A DNA stretch of 64,000 bases. It comes from JAOAFZ01 sp964407325. GTDB taxonomy: Bacteria > Patescibacteriota > Microgenomatia > UBA1406 > GWC2-37-13. The position numbers and the translations under genes are program-made. Location: contig CAYOVA010000004.1 in assembly GCA_964407325.1 (NCBI GenBank), forward strand, positions 19,323 to 83,322, given 5' to 3'. Under the pieces are notes generated by a model. The model made no database searches. It was not told the origin of the DNA and worked only from the letters and a program-made list of their open reading frames with translations. How positions within the stretch are numbered: position 1 is the first letter of the stretch; every line of letters starts with the position of its first letter. Positions 1 to 9,135 of the stretch are shown piece by piece.

Positions 1-2
1 AG

Positions 3-566
3 CTAAAAAAGGTTTCCGTACATCGTGAACGGCAGTTGGAACGCAGAAAAGAGCTTGGCTTTAAAACCATGTCTATAGTCGGTTATACGAATGCGGGGAA
101 ATCAACGTTCTTTAATTTGATCACAGGAAAAAAGAAAAAGGCACAAGATGTGTTGTTTGCCACGCTAGACAGCAACGTAGGGAAGCTCTATTTACCTCAA
201 TCTAAAAAAGAAGTACTTGTTTCCGATACCATTGGATTTATTCAAAATCTCCCGGCAAAGCTTATCGATGCATTTAAATCTACGTTAATGGAGTCAATAA
301 ACGCTGATGTATTAATACATGTTGTGGATGCCTCAGACAAAGAAATGCCTTTAAAAATACAGGTTGTTCAAGAGGTCCTTGAAGAACTGGGTATTCAAAA
401 TAAACCAACGATTTATGTGTTTAACAAAATTGATAGATTGGAAGTTCCGCACATGAAAAATCTTTTAGAATTGTATAAACAGTACAATCCGCAGCTTCTT
501 TCAGCAGAAACGGGCCTAGGACTTCCCGAATTGATGGAAACGATAGAGAGTATAATAGGTGCATGA
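3..566 (+). CDS. hflX: GTPase HflX, C-terminal part (5' truncated by window edge)
   Basis: The frame is open from the first bases, so the true start lies outside the window. The P-loop GYTNAGKST is encoded near 81-107. G3 (DTIGF, about 219-233) and G4 (NKID, about 423-434) follow in order, and an Arg/Glu-rich helix precedes the G domain as in HflX. HflX is a ribosome-associated GTPase that splits stalled or stressed ribosomes in the cytoplasm. The stop codon overlaps the next ATG in an ATGA junction, so the two genes are probably co-translated. The TTG at 36 is only an internal codon. Confidence 0.9.
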   Translation, partial: LKKVSVHRERQLERRKELGFKTMSIVGYTNAGKSTFFNLITGKKKKAQDVLFATLDSNVGKLYLPQSKKEVLVSDTIGFIQNLPAKLIDAFKSTLMESINADVLIHVVDASDKEMPLKIQVVQEVLEELGIQNKPTIYVFNKIDRLEVPHMKNLLELYKQYNPQLLSAETGLGLPELMETIESIIGA

Positions 567-1048
567 CTGAGAACACACCACATCCCAACGCAGAATTAGA
601 AGCTATTCGGGATGAATTTAGAATTTTGATGGAAGAAGTTTTTGCATGGCCTTCTGCATTTGAAACTGAAGTACAACCTCTTGAACCATTCACCCAAGAT
701 GAACACTTAAACCCTATAACAGGTGGCATAGATGTTGACAACGGTTCTTCTTGGAATGAGCTCTCCCAAGAGAAAAAAAAGATATTCCGCCAAGTTATTC
801 TCGAATTACTGGGTTTAGATGCAAATCCTGTTGCAAAGGAATCATATATAGCTTTAGAAGAAATGGATAAACCGGATGGAAAAAAACTATCTGTTTTAGT
901 ATTTCCGGTTACTATATCCGATTATGATGGAGATCATAATCTTTGGTTGCAAGAACTAATAAACGAAGCTCAGGAAACTATTTTTACTTTAGGACCTGAA
1001 GGTTTGTTTTTGGACGATTTTGGAAGAAATGCTGAAGCAACAGGATAA
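563..1048 (+). CDS. Hypothetical acidic protein, 161 aa
   Basis: I do not recognise this family. The protein is soluble and acidic, with no signal peptide or membrane segment. Its start codon overlaps the hflX stop (ATGA), so it is probably translated with hflX. The 3' end overlaps the convergent membrane glycosyltransferase gene by 79 bp (970-1048). This is long for a convergent overlap, but both frames look genuine: hflX coupling supports this one, and a strong membrane-protein pattern supports the other. No function is proposed. Confidence 0.6.
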   Translation: MTENTPHPNAELEAIRDEFRILMEEVFAWPSAFETEVQPLEPFTQDEHLNPITGGIDVDNGSSWNELSQEKKKIFRQVILELLGLDANPVAKESYIALEEMDKPDGKKLSVLVFPVTISDYDGDHNLWLQELINEAQETIFTLGPEGLFLDDFGRNAEATG

Positions 1049-2325
1049 CTCTTTAGCCATCTATACAAAAGATACAAAAACGTTCCTACATGTCCTGCTG
1101 AAATCCCTCTGACTATAATATCAAAGTTAAGTATATCCACTAGTGCTTCAATTCGGGGCACAGGCCAGTTTTTGTACATATTTAAGAATCCTAATACTGT
1201 AAGAAAAATAAGCCAGCTGATATATCGTTTATCTTTCCAGGCAAGAAGAACAAGAAACGGAAGATATAAAATCACATACCGTTCATGCATTTTAGTGAGC
1301 AACAAAAATCCGGCAAACGAGGTAAAGAATAGTGCTGAAATAATACCGTCATTATCTTTTGATTTCGAAAGGTTCCACATAGTCACTCCTGAGAAAAAGA
1401 AAAACAAAAGATATCCGAGAACACGGTAACTAACAATACCAGCAACCAAATCAGTATCTGGTATCCCTGGAGAGGGAAGTATAAGAGTCCAAAAGTTAAG
1501 TGCGCTATTGGAAACAGAGGAAAGGCTTTGTGCTTGCAGCACTTTTTCATAATACAGCCTGTAAGGTGCTGTTACATCGGGTAGGTTACTATTGAACGGA
1601 ATATATGAAACGTAAAACAAAATCGCACCTGCAAGTACTCCCATGGTTAGTGATCGCACCGAGTAATTCTTCAATAGAATATACAAATAGACGGGGATAT
1701 ACACAACTGTATTCGGTTTTATCAATAAGCCAGCGGTAAAAAGCAGCATGCTGATTAGAAGCTTGTTTGTATAAAGAGCTAGGTACACAGCAGCCAGAGC
1801 AAAGAAGATCGGAATCGTATCTATTTGCCCCCAAAAAGCACTGTTGTAAAATACAATTGGATTTAGGAGAAATGCAATTGCAAGGAATCTTAGGAGAGTC
1901 TCTGGTTCTTTTTTCTTGATTCTTCGAGCAAATAAATACAATAACCAGGACACACCAAAGTCTGTAATTATCGAGGGAAGTTTATATATTCCTGCTAAAA
2001 ATGTTTTTGTTTCAATAAAAAATATAAGGTTCGAAGGGAACACTGGAATGGTTGTATTCAACCACCAGACAACGGCATGAACTCCTGCCTGCAAGGGATA
2101 TAGCAAGTAAAAAAGATACAAAGATAGCGGAGGATAGTTAGGATACAAAGATCCAAACGCTTTCGTAGAAACTGTAGAAAAAAATGCTTCACTAAATCCG
2201 TGGCGGATTAAATCTTCTGCCCAGGTAATATGATTATTAACATCCCAACTGTAATCAATAAAAAGAAGTGCAAACCTAAGAATAAGAGCTACACCAAAAA
2301 AGATAAGCCAGCTGTTTTTATTCAT
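970..2325 (-). CDS. Multi-pass membrane mannosyltransferase-like protein (GT-C fold)
   Basis: The 451-aa protein has about ten hydrophobic segments. An acidic motif in the first extracytoplasmic loop (DYSWDVNNH, about residues 24-32) is followed by YPNYPPLSLYLFYLLYP (about 63-79). A YPPL-type loop is typical of Gpi18/PMT-like GT-C glycosyltransferases that use polyprenyl-phosphate sugars at the outer membrane face. The likely role is envelope glycan or protein glycosylation; the donor and acceptor are unknown. The start at 2325 is the first Met before the first membrane helix. It converges on the 563-1048 gene. Confidence 0.7.
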   Translation of the reverse strand: MNKNSWLIFFGVALILRFALLFIDYSWDVNNHITWAEDLIRHGFSEAFFSTVSTKAFGSLYPNYPPLSLYLFYLLYPLQAGVHAVVWWLNTTIPVFPSNLIFFIETKTFLAGIYKLPSIITDFGVSWLLYLFARRIKKKEPETLLRFLAIAFLLNPIVFYNSAFWGQIDTIPIFFALAAVYLALYTNKLLISMLLFTAGLLIKPNTVVYIPVYLYILLKNYSVRSLTMGVLAGAILFYVSYIPFNSNLPDVTAPYRLYYEKVLQAQSLSSVSNSALNFWTLILPSPGIPDTDLVAGIVSYRVLGYLLFFFFSGVTMWNLSKSKDNDGIISALFFTSFAGFLLLTKMHERYVILYLPFLVLLAWKDKRYISWLIFLTVLGFLNMYKNWPVPRIEALVDILNFDIIVRGISAGHVGTFLYLLYRWLKSYPVASAFLPKSSKNKPSGPKVKIVS

Positions 2326-2391
2326 TAAGAATAATTATAGCTTGAAGATTCATTTGATCTGTACGATATCTATCACTATACTCAAAATATA

Positions 2392-3237
2392 ATGTCTTTG
2401 CCTGATAATGAAGCGATGCAGGAGTTTACACCACGGGAACTTCCTCCTTCCTTAAGCCATCTTGCACGATTTTGTGAACAAGCGCGTTATGAAACACACC
2501 TTCTAGCACAAGATCGGGTACGCGCGGTAGAAGCCCGCTTGGAGGCACAATATGCATTTATAGCCGGTCTTATTAGAGAAGAATACGGCTTTCTACCCCG
2601 GATTGTTGATATTGGAACATATGATGGACGCCACTTGCGTGCTCTCATGAGAGCAAACGTAATAGGGCAGGCAGTGACTTTTGATACAGATGAACCTACG
2701 CTTCAGTCTGCCCGTGAATACCTTGCATCAAAAGGCTACGGAGAAGATCGCATAACAGGAATATGTGCAAATGGTGCCGACGCCCTAACCATTTTATCTG
2801 ACCAACAAGGTACCTTTGATGGCGGCATGACTCTCGAGGTATTTGTAGGCGATACCTTTAACGGAAGTATGGAAGAGGTAGTTGGAATAACATATAATGC
2901 ATCTCAGCTTATCAGGCCGGGTGGACTGTATATTACCTCGGTACGTATTCCCGAAGTTGAGGCAGCCATTGCTACTGATAATCGATGGTGGGATGCGCAC
3001 AACGCTACACAAGTTCCCGATACCTTTCTTGAAAGGGTGCTAGGGGAATGTTTTTCCGATGTTCGTGTATTCGGACAGGGAGCAGCACGTGTGGGACGAT
3101 CTCGCAGATTAAAATCTGTTGCAGTGATTGACGGAAAAAGACTGGTGTACGACAACGCTGCATTTGACATAAAACCAATCGAAGAGTACGGGGGCAATTA
3201 CCATGTCCACTACAAACTATACGCTTGCAGGAAGTAA
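2392..3237 (+). CDS. SAM-dependent methyltransferase-like protein, 281 aa
   Basis: A Rossmann-type motif I (VDIGTYDG, residues 72-79) is followed by an acidic end of strand 2 (FDTDEPT, about 97-103) and by a later IRPGGLYI segment typical of class I methyltransferases. The protein is cytosolic, and the substrate cannot be read from the sequence. No Shine-Dalgarno is present; a TATACT box ends about 9 nt before the ATG, which suggests a leaderless mRNA. The Asp/Tyr-rich motif I deviates from the usual ExGxG, so catalytic activity is probable but not certain. Confidence 0.65.
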   Translation: MSLPDNEAMQEFTPRELPPSLSHLARFCEQARYETHLLAQDRVRAVEARLEAQYAFIAGLIREEYGFLPRIVDIGTYDGRHLRALMRANVIGQAVTFDTDEPTLQSAREYLASKGYGEDRITGICANGADALTILSDQQGTFDGGMTLEVFVGDTFNGSMEEVVGITYNASQLIRPGGLYITSVRIPEVEAAIATDNRWWDAHNATQVPDTFLERVLGECFSDVRVFGQGAARVGRSRRLKSVAVIDGKRLVYDNAAFDIKPIEEYGGNYHVHYKLYACRK

Positions 3238-3243
3238 TACGTG

Positions 3244-3315
3244 TGAACCTGGAGGGACTCGAACCCACAACCAACTCCTTAAGAGGGAGCTGCTCTACCA
3301 TTGAGCTACAGGTCC
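3244..3315 (-). tRNA. tRNA-Lys (anticodon CTT)
   Basis: The minus strand folds into a full cloverleaf. It has a 7-bp acceptor stem with one G-U pair, a D arm, an anticodon stem GCTCC/GGAGT with loop CTCTTAA (anticodon CTT), and a T arm with TTCGAGT. The discriminator is A. The bases that follow are not CCA, so the 3' CCA must be added after transcription. It decodes AAG. Confidence 0.93.
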
Positions 3316-3452
3316 AGTAGAAAGTGTAATTATACCATTTTGACCCCTTCGAATAAAGCATTATATTTACTTATGTATTAAAATGAGTACGTCAGAATAA
3401 TTTGTGTGCATAATCACTGTACTTTTTATTACACGTAATGTATGATATTTTC

Positions 3453-5966
3453 ATGCTGAAATATAAATTGTTGCTCATAATAACCTTCGTTATTGCCTTC
3501 TTTTCTTACACACCTTTAGCTTCAGCTCAATCTACTCCCATAAAATTAATGCCACTGGGTGATTCAATTACTGAAATCAGTTCTTCTTATAGGTATGACT
3601 TATATTGCAAGCTAAGACAAGCCGGAGTAAATGTTGACTTTGTTGGTTCAAATATTTACTCCTCTGATACTGCAAACCGCCCTGCAACCTGTATTGTGGA
3701 TGGTGTCAATTTAGGTTTTACTTGGGATAAAAACCAAGAAGGCCACTCGGGATGGACAACCGGAGGTATCGCCGGCAGTTTACAAGGATGGCTGAACTCA
3801 GCAGTTCCAGACTATGTACTTTTGCATGTTGGTGCTAATGATTTATTAGGCAGTCCTACCCATTACTACGACGATCCGTGGGGTAATCTGGGTATCTATA
3901 CTTACTTTAGAGGCAATGAAACACCCGCGCAAAATGTTGTTTACCCACCGGCTGGACCTACTGTAAAAGGCATGCTTAAAACTATTAAAGATGCAAATCC
4001 AACCGCCAGAATTTTTATTGCAAAGCATATTCCCATGTCAGGAGAGTCTACTGACCAATTAAACACCATTATCCAAAGGGTCTATGATGAAGAAAAAAAC
4101 AATTACAATCTCTACCTTGTTGATATGACTGTTGGCTACTCCGCGGCAACAGACAACTATGACGGGATTCATCCAAATGATGGTGGGGGACTTAAAATGG
4201 CGAACAAATGGTACGATGCCATAATTCCTGTACTTCAAATTACTGGAACTCCCACTCCAACACCAGGTCCAGGCACTCCCAGTGTTACACCTTCTCTTAC
4301 CCCAGTTCCAACTGCCACACCTACCGCAACCCCGTCACCAACCCCAACACCTCAGGTAATTCCAGGAGGAAGCATAAAAGGGATAAATTTGAATAGCGGT
4401 ACAGTAACCGTGGACGGAATACTTTTTGAAACTTCCAATTCCAACCCTACCATCACAATTCAAGGCGGGGCCTTTAATATGTCGTGGATTACTCTTTCTC
4501 CAGCTCCCACAAGTGATGCACAAAAACAGCTTTTAACAACAGGCTATGGAGCTGGAGGGAATCAGCCTTCTGTAGCTGTTTCCGGCGTACAAAATGGTTC
4601 CTATGATGTAAATCTGTATATTATGGAAGATGATGGCCCGCAAACATTTGGTGTAACTATTGAAGGTCAATCAGTAGCTTCTAATCTTTCGACTGGTGCT
4701 GCGCGAACCTGGAAAAAAATTGGTCCGTACCGAGTTACAGTAAATGATGGTACGTTGAATATGAACACATCGGGAGGATGGGTTATGTTAACGGCGATTA
4801 CCTATGAAAAACTAGTTACAATAACGCCAACATTGACACCATCAGCTACCCCTACAGCCACACCGACTCCAACAGAAATTCCTCCCACCGCAACTCCTAC
4901 TCCAACGGAGATACCGCTTCCCACAGCAACACCTACCGAAATTCCACCTACACCCACTGAAGAGCCAACTAACACACCTGCCCCAACCTTTACCCCTTCG
5001 CCAACAGTTACACCCTCACCAATTCCTACCAATGCACCTCCAGTAGTTAATGCTGGTCTAGACATAACTATTACCTTACCAAATACAGCATTACTCTCCG
5101 GCCAGGTAACTGACGATGGTCTACCGAATCCTCCTGGAGTTGTTACCACTTCCTGGCAACTCATTGCGGGGCCTGGAACAATCGATTATGTTGATCCCGA
5201 CCCACTCACTCCACAGGTATCATTTTCTGAAATGGGGCAGTATACATTCCAGTTCTCGGCAACAGATTCCGAATTCGAAATGATAGATACTGTGGTAGTT
5301 GAAGTGCTACCGGAACCAAGCCCAACTCCTTCGAACACTCCGACCCCGACTCTCTTACCATCTCCCACAATTACGGCAACTCCAACGCCAACTGAAACTC
5401 CCATACCAAGTGAGACCCCAACACCCACCGTTACAAATACGCCTATTCCAACAGCGACACCATCGCCAACTCACACTCCCACACCAACAGCTACACCAAC
5501 ACCGGCGACAACATTCTATAAAGGCATTAACCTTGGTGGTAGTGCTTTGACTATCAATAACAACCTTTGGCTTGCGGATAACACTGCAAATGTCCAGGTA
5601 ACAGGGACAAAGTTCTTTATGAACTGGTTAACGTATACACCAACACCTTCAGCTACAGCTACTAACAACATAAAAACAATGCTGTTTGATGGATACTGGG
5701 GTGGTGGTTCAACTCCAGCTTTTAGAATCCCAGTTGCAACCGGCGTGTACGATATATACCTGTACAATGAGGAAGATGACGGCTCAACAACCTTTGGAGT
5801 TACTGTGGAAGGAGTTGTAAAAGCAACAGGCATACAGAGTGGACCAAAAGGGAACTGGCAAAAACTAGGCCCCTATCGAACCTCAGTAATTGATGGTACC
5901 CTGAATGTGAATACTACTGGAGGAGCAGCACTTATTGCGGGTATTGAAATATACTCTGTCCAGTAA
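3453..5966 (+). CDS. Secreted SGNH/GDSL-type hydrolase with PKD-like domain and duplicated C-terminal modules
   Basis: Numbering is from the ATG at 3453, chosen because a TATGAT box ends 6 nt upstream and the signal peptide then starts correctly. The 837-aa protein has a signal peptide (1-25), then an SGNH esterase domain: GDSIT with Ser38, GAND at 127-130 and DGIH with Asp237/His240. This completes the Ser-Asp-His set. Three Thr/Pro-rich linkers separate a malectin-like/CBM-like module (about 305-450), a PKD-like beta-sandwich (about 530-630) and a second copy of the first module (about 690-837). The two copies share KGIN(L), EDDG, FGVT, KxGPYR and DGTLN motifs. It is probably exported and acts on acylated polysaccharide. 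Inner in-frame sites upstream (3438) are less likely. Confidence 0.85.
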   Translation: MLKYKLLLIITFVIAFFSYTPLASAQSTPIKLMPLGDSITEISSSYRYDLYCKLRQAGVNVDFVGSNIYSSDTANRPATCIVDGVNLGFTWDKNQEGHSGWTTGGIAGSLQGWLNSAVPDYVLLHVGANDLLGSPTHYYDDPWGNLGIYTYFRGNETPAQNVVYPPAGPTVKGMLKTIKDANPTARIFIAKHIPMSGESTDQLNTIIQRVYDEEKNNYNLYLVDMTVGYSAATDNYDGIHPNDGGGLKMANKWYDAIIPVLQITGTPTPTPGPGTPSVTPSLTPVPTATPTATPSPTPTPQVIPGGSIKGINLNSGTVTVDGILFETSNSNPTITIQGGAFNMSWITLSPAPTSDAQKQLLTTGYGAGGNQPSVAVSGVQNGSYDVNLYIMEDDGPQTFGVTIEGQSVASNLSTGAARTWKKIGPYRVTVNDGTLNMNTSGGWVMLTAITYEKLVTITPTLTPSATPTATPTPTEIPPTATPTPTEIPLPTATPTEIPPTPTEEPTNTPAPTFTPSPTVTPSPIPTNAPPVVNAGLDITITLPNTALLSGQVTDDGLPNPPGVVTTSWQLIAGPGTIDYVDPDPLTPQVSFSEMGQYTFQFSATDSEFEMIDTVVVEVLPEPSPTPSNTPTPTLLPSPTITATPTPTETPIPSETPTPTVTNTPIPTATPSPTHTPTPTATPTPATTFYKGINLGGSALTINNNLWLADNTANVQVTGTKFFMNWLTYTPTPSATATNNIKTMLFDGYWGGGSTPAFRIPVATGVYDIYLYNEEDDGSTTFGVTVEGVVKATGIQSGPKGNWQKLGPYRTSVIDGTLNVNTTGGAALIAGIEIYSVQ

Positions 5967-6015
5967 ACACACATTTTCTCTTCACTTTTAAGGCTTATAG
6001 TGTATTATTTCCTCT

Positions 6016-6765
6016 ATGGGTCTACCGGAAATAATACGCAGTGCAAACAGAGAGCATCCTATGGTGTATGGGCCTTGGGAAAGTGCTATTGGATATGAAC
6101 CAGGAGTCCTTTGGAATCCTTCGATTCGTGCCGGGACATTTGAAGTGAGTATACCCGGTTCAATAGTTTCTTGGAACCATTCAGCAATGGATATCCCACC
6201 TGACACTGCACACCTGGTGCTTTTGGGGCATGCAGATGTAACGCGCTCGCTTACAATGTTCAATGGTCATCTGTTTTACGAGTCTGCTTATGTACAAATG
6301 GATAACGGAAAACACGATCATTATCAAGCTTTTGTGGAATATCAAGAGGGTCTGGAAAAAAGAAGAAAAGAGCTTGAGCCAATAGGACTCGACCCAACCT
6401 CTCCCGAATCGGTATATACCGTCTCTCATGGAAGAGTTGAGCTCATTAAGCATCTAATACGCACTATTGGCCATCCGGGATACTCAGATACAGTAGAGGA
6501 TTGGGATGTGATTACAGGATCGGTACTCAATCTGCTACATGTAGACCCTCATTCTGAAGGGCACATTTTCTTTAGGAATCTTAGCTCGATGTATTATCTT
6601 AAGCGACAGCTCCACACACTTTTAGAAGCAGGTTTCTTTTCCGGAGAAAGATTAGGGCTCCTAGGCCGAAACGGACTCCAATCAGAACTAGTCTTGCGCT
6701 ATACTTCCGATATGCTCGCTACTTCACCTGAGTCTAGAATTGTTCAACTGCTTATGAATGTGTAG
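6016..6765 (+). CDS. Hypothetical protein, 249 aa
   Basis: No family is recognised. The protein is soluble and His/Trp-containing. Its first half resembles no motif I can name, and its second half is predicted mostly helical (about 130-249). A TATTAT box ends about 7 nt before the ATG with no Shine-Dalgarno, which fits the leaderless pattern of the region. It lies between the SGNH hydrolase and tRNA-Arg. Confidence 0.6.
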   Translation: MGLPEIIRSANREHPMVYGPWESAIGYEPGVLWNPSIRAGTFEVSIPGSIVSWNHSAMDIPPDTAHLVLLGHADVTRSLTMFNGHLFYESAYVQMDNGKHDHYQAFVEYQEGLEKRRKELEPIGLDPTSPESVYTVSHGRVELIKHLIRTIGHPGYSDTVEDWDVITGSVLNLLHVDPHSEGHIFFRNLSSMYYLKRQLHTLLEAGFFSGERLGLLGRNGLQSELVLRYTSDMLATSPESRIVQLLMNV

Positions 6766-6772
6766 TTGTATG

Positions 6773-6847
6773 CGCCCCTGGAGGGACTCGAACCCCCAGA
6801 CCTCATCGTCCGAAGCGATGCGCTCTATCCAATTAAGCTACAGGGGC
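6773..6847 (-). tRNA. tRNA-Arg (anticodon TCG)
   Basis: Cloverleaf on the minus strand: acceptor GCCCCTG/CAGGGGC, anticodon stem CATCG/CGATG with loop CTTCGGA (anticodon TCG), and T loop TTCGAGT. The discriminator is G and no encoded CCA follows. Its 5' 15 nt overlap the 3' end of the HNH gene transcribed from the same strand. Confidence 0.93.
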
Positions 6848-7264
6848 TTTATTCCATCCAAATTGCCTGCTTGTTTTTCTTCTGTGGCAATTTGCACACC
6901 TAACCTCGCAATTGTTGATCTCAATTATAACATCCTCGATATGATGATTACGTGCATTTGAGGAGATAGTAAATTTTTTTGCACCCACATGATCAAATTC
7001 TAAGACAACAGGGTCTTTTTCACCACAATCAATACAAGGGTGCGAAGACAGGTAGTTCCAAATATATTCTTTAACAACTTTTCTTTTTAAAGAATTTCTT
7101 TTTTGAGCTTTTACTAAATAGTAAGCTTTATTGTTAAGATAGTGTTTTTTTACTTCGGCTCGTGTGCATTCTTTGCAAGCCTTTTGTCTTATTTGAAGTT
7201 TTTTTACTTTATAGTTAAACTCTTCCTCTTTTTTTTCTTTTTTACACCTACAACATATTTTCAT
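6833..7264 (-). CDS. HNH-type nuclease-like protein with N-terminal zinc ribbon
   Basis: The 143-aa basic protein starts with Cys pairs (CCRCK at about 4-8, CKEC at about 30-33) resembling a treble-clef or zinc ribbon. A second CIDC pair precedes the HNH core: FDHVG, a central Asn, and CANCHRRKT near the C-terminus. HNH proteins of this type are DNA nucleases common in phages and mobile elements. The last codons and the stop lie inside the 5' end of tRNA-Arg, so the gene abuts a tRNA as integrated elements often do. No integrase or att repeat is visible. Mobile origin is inferred. Confidence 0.75.
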   Translation of the reverse strand: MKICCRCKKEKKEEEFNYKVKKLQIRQKACKECTRAEVKKHYLNNKAYYLVKAQKRNSLKRKVVKEYIWNYLSSHPCIDCGEKDPVVLEFDHVGAKKFTISSNARNHHIEDVIIEINNCEVRCANCHRRKTSRQFGWNKAPVA

Positions 7265-7356
7265 TTTAGTAAAGATAACATAACTATATAAATTAAGCTA
7301 CGAAAGACATATGTAGAATTGGAGAAAATCAAAATTTATTATACTATAATAAGAGC

Positions 7357-7908
7357 ATGATACTATACGCTATCTTATACTTTACAGTATTTATTGGCAT
7401 TCTTCTTTTCTTGATTGGATCATCTATCTTCATATCAGGGCTCATTTATTCTATTATCAAAGGCGCTCCATATGTCCCAACCAGCAAACGACTGATTACA
7501 GATATTCTCAAGAAAGCGGGCGTAAAAGACGGGATGAAGTTTCTTGAACTTGGTTGTGGAACCGGACGTATTGTAAGTATGGCAACCGAACAATACGATG
7601 TTAAAGGAGTTGGGGTAGAAATCAATCCCATTCTTTTTTTTGGAGCACATCTACGCAAATGGTTTTTTAAACACCCGAATGTTTCATTTTTAAAACAAGA
7701 TGTCCGCGATGTTTCGTTCAAAGAGTATGATGTTATTTACCTCTATTTATTCCCTGCACTCATTGACAAACTGGAACCTAAATTCCGAGCGGAATGCAAA
7801 AAAGGTACTATAATAATCTCTCACGGATTTAGAATTGCAGGTTTGAAAGATAAACTGAAAAATACGATGGAAGGCAATCCCTTCAAGACTTTTTTCTATA
7901 CAATGTAG
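7357..7908 (+). CDS. Membrane-anchored class I SAM methyltransferase
   Basis: An N-terminal membrane helix (about 3-30) is followed by motif I LELGCGTGR (about 63-71), an acidic VEIN motif after strand 2 (about 87-90), and later DVIYLYLFP. This is a clear class I methyltransferase core with a membrane tether. The substrate is unknown; lipids or quinone-like compounds are possible. TATAAT at 7345-7350 ends 6 nt before the ATG with no Shine-Dalgarno, a clear leaderless start. Confidence 0.8.
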   Translation: MILYAILYFTVFIGILLFLIGSSIFISGLIYSIIKGAPYVPTSKRLITDILKKAGVKDGMKFLELGCGTGRIVSMATEQYDVKGVGVEINPILFFGAHLRKWFFKHPNVSFLKQDVRDVSFKEYDVIYLYLFPALIDKLEPKFRAECKKGTIIISHGFRIAGLKDKLKNTMEGNPFKTFFYTM

Positions 7909-7916
7909 CTTGCTTT

Positions 7917-8492
7917 ATGATTCGTCAGATTTCATTACTATCATTGTTTTTTGTGCTTTTAGTAGCAGTAAATGTTGTGGTAGCACAGCAATTAAATGCA
8001 ATGGTACTCAAAAATAAACGTGTTCATGTTATTCTTGATGAAATCGACTTTTACGCTGAAAACACAACACTGGAGGATCATATTGCCACAGATTCAGCAG
8101 ATGTAAAAAAAGACGCTCGCATAGCGTATCTTAAAAGTTTTCTGAGAAAATACGATTCGGAATTGTATGATCATGCGGAAGCAATTGTTGAGTCAGCTGA
8201 CAAACATAAAATTGATTACCGGTTAGTACCCGCTATTGCAATGCAGGAATCCAACCTGTGCCGTGTAATTCCAAACGGCTCTCATAACTGCTGGGGATGG
8301 GGAATATACGGGAATACTATTACCCGTTTTGCTTCCTATCCTGAAGCTATAGAAACTGTTTCCTCCGGATTGCGTAAATACTATTACGACCAGGGTTTAA
8401 CCACACCAGATCAGATTATGCAAAAATACACCCCTTCTTCAAACGGCAGTTGGGCAAATGGAGTCAATTATTTCTTTAGAAGAATAGAATAA
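7917..8492 (+). CDS. Secreted lysozyme/transglycosylase-like protein
   Basis: The 191-aa protein has a signal peptide (about 1-24) and a C-terminal lysozyme-like domain. The segment AIAMQESN carries the candidate catalytic Glu111, followed by a Cys-flanked CWGWGIYG motif and a C-terminal YFFRRI helix. The layout matches soluble lytic transglycosylase or glucosaminidase-like folds that cut peptidoglycan. It is paralogous to the gene at 11196-11786, with the same order of E motif, NxxGWG motif and terminal helix. The start lies 8 nt after the methyltransferase stop, so the two form an operon. Confidence 0.75.
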   Translation: MIRQISLLSLFFVLLVAVNVVVAQQLNAMVLKNKRVHVILDEIDFYAENTTLEDHIATDSADVKKDARIAYLKSFLRKYDSELYDHAEAIVESADKHKIDYRLVPAIAMQESNLCRVIPNGSHNCWGWGIYGNTITRFASYPEAIETVSSGLRKYYYDQGLTTPDQIMQKYTPSSNGSWANGVNYFFRRIE

Positions 8493-8517
8493 CGTTCGTA
8501 GCCTTCTACTCCTGTCA

Positions 8518-9135
8518 TTACTGAATAGATCGGGCATTAGAAAGCTCCTGTGACATAGAATATTGTGTGCCCTGTTTTTTTGATAGGGCAGCAAAAGCAG
8601 AGCCTCTTTTTTTCTTTTTTGAATGCATTACGTCTAGCCATGCACTTGATTCTCCTATTTTCTTACGTGCGGTATGAAGCAACTTTAATATCACTTCAAG
8701 AAAACGGATATGATATACTCCGCCTTTTGGATCAACTTCAATTGTTAGCTTTTCTGCTGCTTTGATTTCTTCCGCTAGGGAAGTATCTGCCGCTTTAATA
8801 GCTTTGATCTCTTCTTTAATTTGCTTAAGAAGTTCTTTTATTTGCTGAATTTCGCGAGATTCCCGCTGTTCACGAAGAGAAAATACCGTTATACGTTCTT
8901 TGCTAATCGGTCGAAACCCTTCAATTTTTGGCTCATTTTGCGGCATCTCTGGGTTCCCAGACTTCTCGTTGTTCATTCCAAAGAGCTGATCCATAAAATC
9001 TCCACCAAATTTCCCTAGTTGATTTGCAGCGTCTTTAAAGAATGATTTACCCATATCAGACGGCGAGCCTGAATTTGACTCGATTTCAGACGAGTTGGAA
9101 CGGCGGAATGGAGTGTGAGTACGTGCTGTTGCCAT
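8518..9135 (-). CDS. Hypothetical coiled-coil protein, DUF5660-like
   Basis: The 205-aa protein has a low-complexity N-terminus with an FMDQLFG segment, a long Glu/Lys-rich coiled coil (about 80-125), and a basic Lys/Arg-rich C-terminus with KKKKRGSAFAALSKK (about 172-186). This organisation recalls a CPR-restricted family annotated DUF5660. That match is from memory and is weak. No enzymatic motif is seen. It converges on the 7917 gene. Confidence 0.6.
   Translation of the reverse strand: MATARTHTPFRRSNSSEIESNSGSPSDMGKSFFKDAANQLGKFGGDFMDQLFGMNNEKSGNPEMPQNEPKIEGFRPISKERITVFSLREQRESREIQQIKELLKQIKEEIKAIKAADTSLAEEIKAAEKLTIEVDPKGGVYHIRFLEVILKLLHTARKKIGESSAWLDVMHSKKKKRGSAFAALSKKQGTQYSMSQELSNARSIQ

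Noticed and set aside
1172..1834. ORFs opposite the membrane glycosyltransferase gene
   Set aside because: They lie within a well-supported gene on the other strand, have no promoter or recognisable domain, and look like shadow frames.
4230..5510. Dense repeats and long minus-strand ORFs (Gly/Val-rich) across the SGNH gene
   Set aside because: They come from the Thr/Pro-coding linkers of the plus-strand gene. No repeat-spacer pattern of a CRISPR array exists, and the reverse frames have only low-complexity translation.
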